The notes beneath the pieces were generated by a model that was not told where the DNA came from, ran no database searches, and was given only the letters and a program-made list of their open reading frames with translations. Shown one piece after another: positions 35,469 through 44,377 of a stretch of DNA of 64,000 nt. Numbering within the stretch: position 1 is the stretch's first letter; each line of letters begins with the position of its first letter. This DNA comes from Variovorax sp. V93. Lineage in GTDB: Bacteria > Pseudomonadota > Gammaproteobacteria > Burkholderiales > Burkholderiaceae_C. A program made the translations under genes and the position numbers. The stretch covers positions 620,001 to 684,000 of the forward strand of contig NZ_AP028669.1 of the NCBI RefSeq assembly GCF_041154485.1, read 5' to 3'.

Positions 35469-38066
35469 ATGCAAGTCCTCAAACCGCAGGCGCTGGGCCT
35501 GTCGACCCGCCCCATCGAGTTTCGCAAGCGTTTCGGCCTGAGCGTGAGCGCGTACCTGCACCTGCCCTTCGAGCAAGGCGCGCGCGGCACGCTGTGGGCC
35601 GAGCAGTCGATGTGGTCTTTCCTGGCCAAGGAAATGGCGCAACCGCTGATCGACGAAGGCGTGGCCAAGCTCACGCCCGAATACCTCGTGCATGGCAGGG
35701 CCTTTCCGCCGCCCGAGCGGCCCAACGGCTGCGCGGTGCGTGCCCGCTTCGGCTCGCTGGAAAAAACCCTGCTGGTGCTCGGCGAACGTCATTGGGACGG
35801 CACCCGCGCCAGCGAAGCGCAGCCCTTCGCCGAAATGGCCATCGATTGGACGCGCGCCTACGGCGGCACCGACTTCGCGGACAACACCGCGGGACGCGGT
35901 CGGCAGGCGCAGGATGGCGTGACCTGGCTGCCCAACATCGAACTGCCGAACGATCGCCTCTTGCGACCCGATCAAGCCGTCGCGCCTGCCGGCTTCGGTG
36001 CGCTCGACGCCATGCATCCCCAGCGCGCCCGGTACCGCGGCACATACGACGCCGACTACCTGAAGCAGCACGCGCCGGGTTTCGCGCCCGACACCGATTG
36101 GCGCTACTTCAATCTCGCGCAACCCGACCAGTGGGTGGCCGGCGCCATTGCGGGCGACGAAGTTTTCTCGTTCGAGCACATGCACCCTGCCAAGGCGAAG
36201 ATCGAAGGCCGGCTGCCCGGCATGCGCGCGCGCGTGTTCGCCGGCTACAGGATCGCGGGCAGCGACGAGCCCAAGATGCGCGAAGTGCCTCTGCGGCTGA
36301 CCACCGTGTGGTTCTTCCCGCATGCGGAGCGCTGCATCGCGATCTTCCAGGGTCTGGCCGAAGTGGCTACCGACGACGGCTCCGACGTGGCCAGCCTGAT
36401 GGGCGCGGTCGAGCGCTTCGGGGAGGAGAAGCCCGACGCACACTATCTCGAAGCGGTCGCAAAGCGGGCCGATCCGAAGATGGGACCGATCTACGCCATC
36501 GTCGACAGCGATCTCCTGCCCGAAGGAGTGAGCACCGCCGATCCCGACATCGAAGCCGCGAAGGAACCCTTCGGTTCCGACGGCCTCCAGGGCGAAGCGC
36601 AGTACCGCCGCGCAGCCATGGACGTGGTCTTCGCTCGCGACCGGGCCACCGCCATGGGCCAGGACCCCGACGCGCTCGGCCTGCGCGTTCCGCCGCGCGA
36701 GAAAGTGCCCACGGGCGATGCGTTGCCGGCCTACCTCGAAGAGAAGATCAAAGAGGCCGAGGCGCAGCAATGGGCCGCAGTGGAAGATGCGGTCGTGGTT
36801 CTGGAGCGTGCGCTGGCCGTGTCGGACACCTACGGTATCGACATCGCGAAGCTGCAGCACCGCGGCCCGCCGCTCTTCAACGCCGCAACGCAACTGGCCG
36901 CCATGCAGGCGCAAGCGGCCGCCAGCCCGAATCCGCCTGACCTGTCGCCGGTGTTCCGAAAACTCTGCCAGATCGAGGAGACGCAACGCGCAGGCTACCT
37001 GCAGGCCGCGCACAAGCAGCCGCCCGCCGACGCGATGGCAAAGGAGGAGGCGGCCACGCTGCGCTCGGAGATGTCGCGCGCGATCGCGGCGGGAATCAAG
37101 TTCTTTGCAGGGGTCGATTTCACGGGCGCCGATTTTTCGGGGCTCGACCTGCGCGAGGCGAACTTCGAAGGCGCGTGGCTGGAGAGCGCGGACTTCTCCA
37201 ACGCCAACCTGTCGGGCGCGAACTTCACATCCGCCGTGCTCGCTCACGCGAGCCTGGAAGGCGTCGTCGCCATCGGCACGAACTTCGCCAAGGCCAATCT
37301 CGGCAACGCCCTGCTTGCGCGCGGCGTGTTCGATGACGCCGTTTTTTGCGAGGCCATGCTCATGGGCTGCGGCTTTGCCGGCACGCAGGCGCGGCGTGCG
37401 AAGTTCAGGCAGTCCAACCTGCTCGAAACCACCTGGGGCGAAGCCGACTGGACTGGCGCCGATCTCGCCGGCCAGACCTTCTACAAACTCGACCTGAAGG
37501 GAGTGCAGTGGCCCGAGGCCGACCTGTCGGCCTGCAACTTCATCGAGTGCGACCTGTCCGGTGCCCACATGGACGCGGCACTGCTGGTGAGCGCTACCTT
37601 TGCGTCGTGCAGGCTCGACGGCGCCAGGCTTCTGGCCGCGCAGTGCATGGGAGCGGTGGCGGTAAAGGGCTCGAGCCTGGCCGGGGCCGACATGAGCCAG
37701 GCCGACATGCGCAATTTCAACTTCGGCGCCAGCGACCTGCGCGACGCCAAGTTCGTCCGTGCGGTGTTGGACGGCGCGAACCTATGCGACACGCTGCTGA
37801 CAGGCGCCGATCTGCGACTGGCCAGCGCCAAGGGCGCCTTGATGCGAAAGGCTGCCTGCGGCAACGCGCTGCTGTCGGGCGTGAACTTCGCCGATGCGGT
37901 CTTCCAGTCGGCCGACCTGCGCGGCGCCGACCTGCGGCGCAGCAACCTCTTCGGCGCTGACCTCAGCCGCGTGCGCCTTGACGGCTCGACCAGCTTCGAC
38001 GGTGCCCTGCTGAAGCGCGCACGCACCTATCCGCGACTGACTGCCGAACAGCAGGCCTCGCCATGA
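35469..38066 (+). CDS. DUF2169 protein fused to pentapeptide repeats
   Basis: The 865-residue product has a DUF2169 domain (about 20-300, with WTRAYGGTDFADN and NIELPNDRLLRPDQ). A helical linker rich in Ala and Glu follows, then about 300 residues of pentapeptide repeats (about 546-845, A(D/N)(L/F)XX units such as GADFSGLDLREANFEGAWL). DUF2169 proteins occur beside vgrG and PAAR-like genes and are thought to be adaptors that load PAAR/DUF4150 effectors on VgrG. Pentapeptide repeats form a right-handed helix that can mimic DNA or act as a scaffold. It follows vgrG copy 1 by 21 bases. Whether it is adaptor, effector or protection factor is open. Confidence 0.85.
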   Translation: MQVLKPQALGLSTRPIEFRKRFGLSVSAYLHLPFEQGARGTLWAEQSMWSFLAKEMAQPLIDEGVAKLTPEYLVHGRAFPPPERPNGCAVRARFGSLEKTLLVLGERHWDGTRASEAQPFAEMAIDWTRAYGGTDFADNTAGRGRQAQDGVTWLPNIELPNDRLLRPDQAVAPAGFGALDAMHPQRARYRGTYDADYLKQHAPGFAPDTDWRYFNLAQPDQWVAGAIAGDEVFSFEHMHPAKAKIEGRLPGMRARVFAGYRIAGSDEPKMREVPLRLTTVWFFPHAERCIAIFQGLAEVATDDGSDVASLMGAVERFGEEKPDAHYLEAVAKRADPKMGPIYAIVDSDLLPEGVSTADPDIEAAKEPFGSDGLQGEAQYRRAAMDVVFARDRATAMGQDPDALGLRVPPREKVPTGDALPAYLEEKIKEAEAQQWAAVEDAVVVLERALAVSDTYGIDIAKLQHRGPPLFNAATQLAAMQAQAAASPNPPDLSPVFRKLCQIEETQRAGYLQAAHKQPPADAMAKEEAATLRSEMSRAIAAGIKFFAGVDFTGADFSGLDLREANFEGAWLESADFSNANLSGANFTSAVLAHASLEGVVAIGTNFAKANLGNALLARGVFDDAVFCEAMLMGCGFAGTQARRAKFRQSNLLETTWGEADWTGADLAGQTFYKLDLKGVQWPEADLSACNFIECDLSGAHMDAALLVSATFASCRLDGARLLAAQCMGAVAVKGSSLAGADMSQADMRNFNFGASDLRDAKFVRAVLDGANLCDTLLTGADLRLASAKGALMRKAACGNALLSGVNFADAVFQSADLRGADLRRSNLFGADLSRVRLDGSTSFDGALLKRARTYPRLTAEQQASP

Positions 38067-38143
38067 ATATCGCGCCCATCTGCCCCGAGCAAGTTTTTTT
38101 CCGCTTGATGGGAAGGCGCGCAACGCCGAGGGTGAACCCGTGA
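38063..38143 (+). CDS. Possible 26-residue coupling ORF
   Basis: A short frame starts with ATG inside the stop of the DUF2169-pentapeptide gene (ATGA at 38063) and ends in the start of the next pentapeptide gene (GTGA at 38140). It reads MNIAPICPEQVFFRLMGRR and onwards to PRVNP. The exact overlaps at both ends suggest that ribosomes could pass through all three genes. No function is known for the peptide; chance is a fair alternative in GC-rich DNA. Confidence 0.3.
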   Translation: MNIAPICPEQVFFRLMGRRATPRVNP

Positions 38144-39201
38144 GCAGCATGAGCCCTGATCTGCTCGAGATCGCGGTGAGCATTGGCGAGACGCTGGAGA
38201 ACCTCGACCTGTCGAAGGGCGCCTACGCCGGCCGGTCGCTTGGTGGCGGCGTGTTCTCCAGGGTGAATTTCGCGCAGGTCGACTTTCGTGGCGCAGACCT
38301 CCGCGAGACCGTGTTCGATCAGTGCGACCTGCGCGGTGCCATCGTCCCCAACGCCAACCTGCGCAGGGCCGTGTTCAACCGCTGCGTGCTCGATCACGCC
38401 GACCTGCGCGATTCGAACCTGCATGGGGCCGTATTTTCCGAGTGCGATCTCGTGCACGCCCAATTGGCGCAATGCACGATGTCGATGGCAATCGTTGCAA
38501 AGTGCAAGCTCGACCATGCCGTGCTGCGCGGAGCGCAGCTGGATGCGGCGCTGTTCAGCCAGTCGGTGCTGCTTGACGTATGCGCAGACGACACCAGCTG
38601 GCAATACACTGCGTTGAACGAATGCGACGTGTCGCACCTCACCTGGACCGGTGCGCGCATGTTGCGCAACGTGTTCTTCAAGACCTCGTTGAGGGGCATG
38701 TCCTTCGCGGGGACGCAACTCGAGGGGTGCCAGTTCTCGTCGGCCGACCTGAGCGGCGCTGACTTCAGTGGCGTGTTACTGCAACAGTGCAACTTCCAGG
38801 GCGCACTGCTCGACGGCGCGTGCTTCGCGAAGGCTGTGGCACCGTCGACCATTTTCTGCGAAGCCGGCGGCAAGGAAGTCGATTTCTCGCAAGCGCGGCT
38901 GAGGCAGGCGCTGTTCACGGGCGCGCGCTTCGCGGGTGGCAACTTTGCCGGCTGCGATCTCTATCAGACGCACTTCGCAGGCGCGAAGCTGCGGGGGGCG
39001 AACTTCGGCGGAGCCGAACTCACGTATGCAGATTTTCGCCATGCCGACCTGTCCCGCGCCGACCTGCGCGGCGCCACCATGATGCGCACCGTGCTGCACG
39101 GTAGCCTCACAGACGAGGCGCAGATGGGCGACCGCGCCGGCGCGATCGAAACCGATGCCGATCTCGCCGCGTCCGAACGCTGGCAACCGCTCGTGGCCTG
39201 A
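38140..39201 (+). CDS. Pentapeptide-repeat protein
   Basis: The 353-residue product is nearly all pentapeptide repeats, for example VDFRGADLRETVFDQCDLRG and ADLRGATMMRTVL, without the DUF2169 domain of its neighbour. Such proteins form quadrilateral beta-helices; some shield DNA gyrase by mimicking DNA, others are structural. Here the setting is a vgrG module, so it may be a partner or immunity factor of the upstream fusion protein. GAGGGTGA lies just before GTG 38140; ATG 38149 is a second choice. A degenerate interval around 150-170 (TSWQYTALNECDVSHLTWTG) interrupts the regular pattern. Confidence 0.8.
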   Translation: MSSMSPDLLEIAVSIGETLENLDLSKGAYAGRSLGGGVFSRVNFAQVDFRGADLRETVFDQCDLRGAIVPNANLRRAVFNRCVLDHADLRDSNLHGAVFSECDLVHAQLAQCTMSMAIVAKCKLDHAVLRGAQLDAALFSQSVLLDVCADDTSWQYTALNECDVSHLTWTGARMLRNVFFKTSLRGMSFAGTQLEGCQFSSADLSGADFSGVLLQQCNFQGALLDGACFAKAVAPSTIFCEAGGKEVDFSQARLRQALFTGARFAGGNFAGCDLYQTHFAGAKLRGANFGGAELTYADFRHADLSRADLRGATMMRTVLHGSLTDEAQMGDRAGAIETDADLAASERWQPLVA

Positions 39202-39237
39202 AACCGCGGGACAACTCACACACCAGGGAGCACTTCC

Positions 39238-39891
39238 ATGAACGACACCATCGCACGCAGCGCACCGGCCAGGGGCCGCAAACAGCAACCTGCCGAGGCC
39301 ATCGGTGGCACTTGGTGCGTGGGCATCCTGTCTTTCGACGAAACCGGGGCATGCAGCGTGTCGAGCGGCCCACTGCGCCTGCACGCCAAGCGTGCCGCCA
39401 GTTGCTTGCTTGAACCGGCGGCCGGCGACAGCGTGGCCTGCCTGCGCATCGCGCCCGACGAGGTTTGGATCATGGCGGTGCTGCAGCGCGAAGAAGGCAC
39501 GGTGAACGTGCTGGGTTGCGGAGGCGACCTGACAATTGCGCCGGCGGGCGTACTCCAATTGCAAGCCGCACGAGTCGGCCTGAAAGCCGGCACGCTCGAA
39601 ATCGCCACGCAGACGGCCACGCTGGCCACCGATACCGCCGACGTGGTGGGCCGCCGGTTGACGCTGGCCGGTACCACCGTCAAGGTGATCGGCTCCGTTC
39701 TGTCGACCGTGATGGACCGCGTGCAGCATTTCAGCCGCCACTACCTGCGCACTACCGAAGGCATCGACCGCGTGGCCGCAACGCACGTGGAGGTCGAGGC
39801 CAGGCAGCTGATGCGGCTCGAAGGCGAGCACGCGTTGGTCAATGGTCGTGAGCTCATCAAGGCGCGCGGCGCGCAGATCCATTTCGGCTGA
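39238..39891 (+). CDS. DUF3540 protein of vgrG module
   Basis: The 217-residue product fits DUF3540, a family found next to vgrG and DUF2169 genes. It has an OB-like front (ACSVSSGPLRLHAKRAASCL, GDSVACLRIAPDEVWIMAVLQ) and a C-terminal run of beta-helix-like strands (LQLQAARVGLKAGTLEI, LVNGRELIKARGAQIHFG) similar to a VgrG needle. It may extend or cap the spike or join a cargo to it; the role is not proven. The N-terminal MNDTIARSA recurs almost unchanged at the start of the HEAT-repeat protein at 47464. Confidence 0.78.
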   Translation: MNDTIARSAPARGRKQQPAEAIGGTWCVGILSFDETGACSVSSGPLRLHAKRAASCLLEPAAGDSVACLRIAPDEVWIMAVLQREEGTVNVLGCGGDLTIAPAGVLQLQAARVGLKAGTLEIATQTATLATDTADVVGRRLTLAGTTVKVIGSVLSTVMDRVQHFSRHYLRTTEGIDRVAATHVEVEARQLMRLEGEHALVNGRELIKARGAQIHFG

Positions 39892-39914
39892 GGCGCCAGA
39901 AAGGAGGTCACGCC

Positions 39915-40310
39915 ATGTTTGCCAACTGTCAGCTCATGGGCACCGACATGGGTTTTCCCGATGTCTGCATCACGCCCGCCGCGCCGTCGCCGATCCCGGT
40001 GCCGTACCCGAACATCGCGATGGGTCCGATGGCCATACCCAACTGCCCGACGCTCCTGATCATGGGTGGACCGGCCCACAACCTGGGAACCACCATCCCG
40101 ATGACCAACGGCGACAACCCCGGCGTGCTGCTGGGCGTGGCCTCGGGGACCGTCATGGGGCCGAGCCGGCACCTGACGGGCGCTTTCACCGTTCTCTGGA
40201 ACGGCATGCCTGCGACGCGGCTCACCAGCATGTCGCTGCAGAACAGCACCAACTGTCCGGGCGTGCGCACGGTGCCGAGCCAGCCGCTCGTGGTGCTGCT
40301 GGCACCGTAG
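39915..40310 (+). CDS. DUF4150 PAAR-like spike-tip protein
   Basis: The 131-residue product contains the DUF4150 pattern: FPDVCITPAAPSPIPVPYPNIAMG near the start, then LGTTIPMTNGDNPG and WNGMPATRLTSMSLQNS. DUF4150 proteins are PAAR-like and sharpen the VgrG tip. This one has no extra domain, so it carries no toxin of its own, unlike the DUF4150 protein at 45414-46547. AAGGAGG precedes the start. It closes the first vgrG module. Confidence 0.85.
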   Translation: MFANCQLMGTDMGFPDVCITPAAPSPIPVPYPNIAMGPMAIPNCPTLLIMGGPAHNLGTTIPMTNGDNPGVLLGVASGTVMGPSRHLTGAFTVLWNGMPATRLTSMSLQNSTNCPGVRTVPSQPLVVLLAP

Positions 40311-40356
40311 GACAACACAGGGCGCGTGGGCGCCGAGGAAGGGGAGAGGAGCCTGC

Positions 40357-42735
40357 ATGGCCGATCACGAATTCCGCATCGAAAGCGATTCGCCCGCCAA
40401 CGGCGAACTGATGTTCTGGCGCATCGTGGGCCATGAGGCGCTCGCGCGCGCGTCCACCTACGAACTCACCGTGCTCTCGAAGAACCATGCGCTCGACGCC
40501 AAGGACATCCTGGGCCGGGCCTTCGACGTGGTCATCGAGTTCCAGGACAAGGACGGCGGCATGCACGAGCGCCACTGCCAGGGCCATGCGGTGCGCTTCG
40601 AGCGCACGGGCCACGTGGGGCGGCACTTCGAATACCGGATCGGCCTGCGCTCCTGGTTCTGGCTGCTCACCAAGCGCACCAACTCGCGCATCCTGCAGGA
40701 CAAGAAGGTGCTCGAGGTGCTCGACGCGGTGTTCGAGGACAGTCCGATCAAGCGCTTCAAGAAGACCAAGGCCGGCAACGTGATCGGCGCCCACAATCCC
40801 CGGCGCTATTGCGTGCAGCACCAGGAAAGCGACTATCACTTCCTGTCGCGGCTGCTGGAAGACGAAGGCATCTACTACTGGTTCGACGCGCACGACGCGC
40901 CCGGCACCATGCACCTGTCGGATGCGAGCGACATCGCGCACGACAAGCTGCCCGTGGAAGGCACGCTGCGCCACGTGGCCACCGACACCACCGAGGCGCG
41001 CCACAACGAGATCTCGCGCTGGGTGAGCGCGCGCCAGTTCGACACGGGCACCTACGCCTCGCAGGACAGCAACTTCAAGTCCATCAAGAAGAAACTCGAG
41101 GCCGCAGGCGGCGAGCCCGACAAGCACGAGCTGGCCGAGTTCGAGGCCTTCGAGTTCGCGGGCGGCTACTTCACGGGCGGCGATGCGGACGACAAGGGCA
41201 AGCTGCGCGGCGAAGAGATCGTCGCGCGGCGCCAGCGCCATTGGGCCCTGACCACCTGGCCCGACGTGGCGGCCGGGCGCAGCTTCAGCTTCGAGGGCGA
41301 CCCCGACGGCACGCGCGATGGCGACTACGTCATCGCCGCCTGCATCTTCGCGGCGAGCCACCCCGGCTACGAGAGCATTCCCCATGCCACGCCGAGGATG
41401 CCGATCGAGCAGGCGCTGCGCGAGGCGCTCGACGACGATGCCGTGAACGCCCAGGCGCGGCCCGCGCTGGAGGCGCTGATCGCCGATGCGCCCGCGCTGC
41501 GCACCGACCTGCAGGGCACCAGCGCCTTCCTGATCACCGCGCTGCCGATCGACGTGCCGTTCCGCCCGCCGCGCCTCACGCCGCGCGTGGTCATGCCCGG
41601 GCCGCAATCGGCCATCGTGGTGGGGCCCGCGGGCGAGGAGATCCACGCCGACGACTTCGGACGTGTCAAGGTGCACTTCCACTGGGACCGCTACGACAAG
41701 AGCGACGAGAAGTCCACCTGCTGGGTGCGCGTGTCGCAGCCGTGGGCAGGCAAGGGCTGGGGCGGGTACTTCATTCCGCGCATCGGGCAGGAGGTGATCG
41801 TCGACTTCCTGAACGGCGACCCCGACCGCCCGATCATCGTGGGCCGCGTCTACAACGACGACCAGCCGATCCCGTTCGGCTCGCACACGCAGAGCGGCTT
41901 TCGCACGCGCTCCACGCCCAAGGGCAGCGCCTCGAACTGCAACGAGTTCCGCTTCGAGGACAAGAAGGGTTCCGAGCAGGTGTACCTGCACGCCGAGAAG
42001 AACCAGGACATCGAGGTCGAGAACGACGAGACCCACTGGGTCGGCCACGACCGCACCAAGACCATCGACCACGACGAGACCACGCACGTCAAGCACGACC
42101 GCACCGAGACGGTGGACAACAACGAGACCATCACCGTGCACGGGCAGCGCACGGAAACGGTGGACAAGAACGAGACCATCACGATCCACCAGAACCGTAC
42201 GGAGACGGTGGACCTGAACGAGACCATCTCCATCGGCCAGAACCGCACGATCACGGTGGGTGCGAGCGAGACCGCGACGGTGGCGCTGCAGCGCACGCAT
42301 TCGGTGGGGATCAACGAGACCATCACCGTGGGTGCGGCGCAGGAGATCACGGTGGGGGCGATGCAGGCGGTGACGGTGGGGGCGAGCCAGACGATCAATG
42401 TCGGGGCGAACCAGTCGAGCAGCATCGGGGCGAACCGGTCGGTGGATGTGGGGGCGAACCTCTCCACCAATGTGGGCGCCGACGAATCGCGCACCGTGGG
42501 CGCAGGCCGCACGACCAGCGTGGGAAAGGACGACGCGCTCAACGTCGGAAAGAACCTCGTGATCGACGCGGGCGACTCCATCTCGATCACCACGGGCAGC
42601 GCGAGCATCACGATGAAAAAGGACGGGACCATCGTCATCAAGGGCAAGGACATCACGGTCGAGGGCTCCGGAAAGATCAACGTCAAGGCGAGCAGCGACA
42701 TCGTGATGAAGGGCTCGAAGATCCTGCAGAACTGA
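40357..42735 (+). CDS. vgrG: T6SS spike protein VgrG, copy 2
   Basis: The 792-residue product shares the gp27-like base and OB domain with VgrG copy 1, with long identical runs such as KRTNSRILQDKKVLEVLDAV and HFHWDRYD. It differs in the needle: a very regular beta-helix (about 551-735) of 8-residue units, first NETITVH-like and later VGANQSS-like. It ends with a short helix-free tail (ITMKKDGTIVIKGKDITVEG) and lacks the hydrophobic extension of copy 1. It starts the second effector module, which encodes a nuclease-type PAAR effector, and so probably carries that effector. GAGGAGCC stands before the ATG. Confidence 0.95.
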   Translation: MADHEFRIESDSPANGELMFWRIVGHEALARASTYELTVLSKNHALDAKDILGRAFDVVIEFQDKDGGMHERHCQGHAVRFERTGHVGRHFEYRIGLRSWFWLLTKRTNSRILQDKKVLEVLDAVFEDSPIKRFKKTKAGNVIGAHNPRRYCVQHQESDYHFLSRLLEDEGIYYWFDAHDAPGTMHLSDASDIAHDKLPVEGTLRHVATDTTEARHNEISRWVSARQFDTGTYASQDSNFKSIKKKLEAAGGEPDKHELAEFEAFEFAGGYFTGGDADDKGKLRGEEIVARRQRHWALTTWPDVAAGRSFSFEGDPDGTRDGDYVIAACIFAASHPGYESIPHATPRMPIEQALREALDDDAVNAQARPALEALIADAPALRTDLQGTSAFLITALPIDVPFRPPRLTPRVVMPGPQSAIVVGPAGEEIHADDFGRVKVHFHWDRYDKSDEKSTCWVRVSQPWAGKGWGGYFIPRIGQEVIVDFLNGDPDRPIIVGRVYNDDQPIPFGSHTQSGFRTRSTPKGSASNCNEFRFEDKKGSEQVYLHAEKNQDIEVENDETHWVGHDRTKTIDHDETTHVKHDRTETVDNNETITVHGQRTETVDKNETITIHQNRTETVDLNETISIGQNRTITVGASETATVALQRTHSVGINETITVGAAQEITVGAMQAVTVGASQTINVGANQSSSIGANRSVDVGANLSTNVGADESRTVGAGRTTSVGKDDALNVGKNLVIDAGDSISITTGSASITMKKDGTIVIKGKDITVEGSGKINVKASSDIVMKGSKILQN

Positions 42736-42758
42736 ACACCATCGACGGAGCACACACC

Positions 42759-43241
42759 ATGAGCGGCAGAGACCTGATCGAGAGCGGAATGCAGCAAGCC
42801 CTGGCCACCCTGCCATGCGGCGGCGTGGTGACCGGCGAGCTCGTCGCCATCGCCGACGAGGGGCGCGCGCCCCTTGTCATGTTCCCGGGCCAGACGGGTA
42901 CCGCGGCCGTGCGCGCGCGCAGCGTGGTCGACCTGCACGGCGCGCACATCGGAGCGGCGGTGGTGCTGATGTTCGAACAGGCCGATGCGGGCCGACCCAT
43001 CGTGATGGGCGTGCTTCGCGGGAACGAGGGCTGGCCGCTTGCCGAGAGGCCCGCGCAGGTGGAGGTCGACGCCGACGGCGCGCGCATGGTGGTGAGCGCC
43101 CGCGAGCAGATGGTGCTGCGTTGCGGCAAGGCCAGCATCACGCTCACGCGCGCCGGCAAGGTGCTGATCCAGGGCAGCTACGTGCTGAGCCGGTCCACGG
43201 GCGTGAACCGGGTCAAGGGCGGGGCAGTGCAGATCAACTGA
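42759..43241 (+). CDS. DUF6484 protein of vgrG module
   Basis: The 160-residue product matches the DUF6484 type seen beside DUF2169 and vgrG genes: GGVVTGELVAIADEGRAPLVMFPGQ, AHIGAAVVLMFEQADAGRPIVMGVL, then strands with RTGKVLIQGSYVLSRSTG-like sequence. The middle resembles the OB fold of VgrG, and the end resembles DUF3540. It may be a spike-associated adaptor. It starts 23 bases after the vgrG stop and is followed by DUF2169. Confidence 0.72.
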   Translation: MSGRDLIESGMQQALATLPCGGVVTGELVAIADEGRAPLVMFPGQTGTAAVRARSVVDLHGAHIGAAVVLMFEQADAGRPIVMGVLRGNEGWPLAERPAQVEVDADGARMVVSAREQMVLRCGKASITLTRAGKVLIQGSYVLSRSTGVNRVKGGAVQIN

Positions 43242-43264
43242 ACAATCGATCGGACGGGCCCGCC

Positions 43265-44377
43265 ATGGAGATCGTGAATGCCACCGGAATGACCGCCGGC
43301 TACACCATGGGCGTGGAGCCCTCCGGCCGCGAGCTGCTGGTCGTGGTGGTGAAGGGCACGTTCGCGATTCCCCAGGACGGCGGCACGGCGGAGCTTCTTG
43401 CAGTGCAGCGCCCGTTGATCACGGCCGACACCTTCACCGGCGCGCCGGGGTATTCGGCGCCCGCGGAAGAGGTCGACTTCGCGCCGCGCAAGCTGCGCTG
43501 CGACGTGCTGGTGTCGGGCAGCGCGCACGCGCCGCATGGCGAGCCCGCGCAGCGCATTGCGGTGGGCGTGCGGCTCGGGGGCTGGACGAAGGTGTTCGCC
43601 GTCGTCGGCGACCGGCACTGGGAAGCGGGGCTCTCCGGTTGCCGGGCGTCCGCGCCGCTGCCCTTCATGACGAAGCCCATCACCTATGACGTGGCGTTCG
43701 GCGGCGTGGACGAGCGCCACGAAGATCCGGCCCGGCACGCCGCCTACATGGCCAACCCTGTGGGTCGCGGCTGGCACCACAACCTGCAGGCCCGCTTCGT
43801 GGACGGTGCACCCTTGCCGAACACCGAGGAGCTCGGCCGCCCCGTCGACGCGCCCGACGGGGTCTTCGCACCGATGGCACTCGGCCCGCTCGGCAGGGGC
43901 TGGTCGGGCAGGCTGCCGCATGCGGGCACGTACGACCAGGACTGGATCGACAACACCTTCCCGTTCCTGCCGGCCGACTTCCGCGACGACTACTACCAGG
44001 CGGCACCCGCCGACCAGCAGATCGCCTATCCGCTCGGCGGCGAGGAGATGGCCTTGGCCAACCTGACGCCCGAGGGGCACACGCGGTTCAGCCTGCCGTC
44101 GCGCGACGTGCCCGTCACCTTCTTTCACCGCAAGGGCGGGCATGAGGAAACGCGCGCGGTACTCGACACGATCGCCATCCATGCGGACCAGGGTTTCATG
44201 ACGCTCGCCTGGCGCAGCACCGTGCCGCTTCGCAAGAACATGTTCGAGATCTCCAGCATCCTCGCGGGTACGAAGTCGCGCGGCTGGTGGCGCGCCCGCG
44301 CCCTCGGCAAGACCTACCACCCTTCGCTGGGCGACCTGGTGCGCGGCCGGCGCGAGGCGCCGCAGGAGGCGTCATGA
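43265..44377 (+). CDS. DUF2169 effector-adaptor protein
   Basis: The 370-residue product is a stand-alone DUF2169 domain: ELLVVVVKGTFAIPQDG, GDRHWEAGLSG, PITYDVAFGGVDERHEDP, NPVGRGWHHN and the GRLPHAGTYDQDWIDNTFPFLPADF block. DUF2169 genes cluster with vgrG and PAAR/DUF4150 effectors and are thought to load them on the spike. It should serve the DUF4150-nuclease encoded two genes downstream. Its stop overlaps the ketosynthase-like gene by ATGA, so the two are made together. Confidence 0.85.
   Translation: MEIVNATGMTAGYTMGVEPSGRELLVVVVKGTFAIPQDGGTAELLAVQRPLITADTFTGAPGYSAPAEEVDFAPRKLRCDVLVSGSAHAPHGEPAQRIAVGVRLGGWTKVFAVVGDRHWEAGLSGCRASAPLPFMTKPITYDVAFGGVDERHEDPARHAAYMANPVGRGWHHNLQARFVDGAPLPNTEELGRPVDAPDGVFAPMALGPLGRGWSGRLPHAGTYDQDWIDNTFPFLPADFRDDYYQAAPADQQIAYPLGGEEMALANLTPEGHTRFSLPSRDVPVTFFHRKGGHEETRAVLDTIAIHADQGFMTLAWRSTVPLRKNMFEISSILAGTKSRGWWRARALGKTYHPSLGDLVRGRREAPQEAS

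Noticed and set aside
32664..37568. Open frame of more than 1600 codons on the minus strand opposite vgrG copy 1 and the DUF2169-pentapeptide gene
   Set aside because: It spans two clear plus-strand genes, has low-complexity composition and no ribosome site or domain; it is a high-GC shadow.
43178..44320. Open frame on the minus strand opposite the DUF2169 adaptor gene
   Set aside because: It is antisense to a recognisable DUF2169 gene and has no motif or ribosome site.
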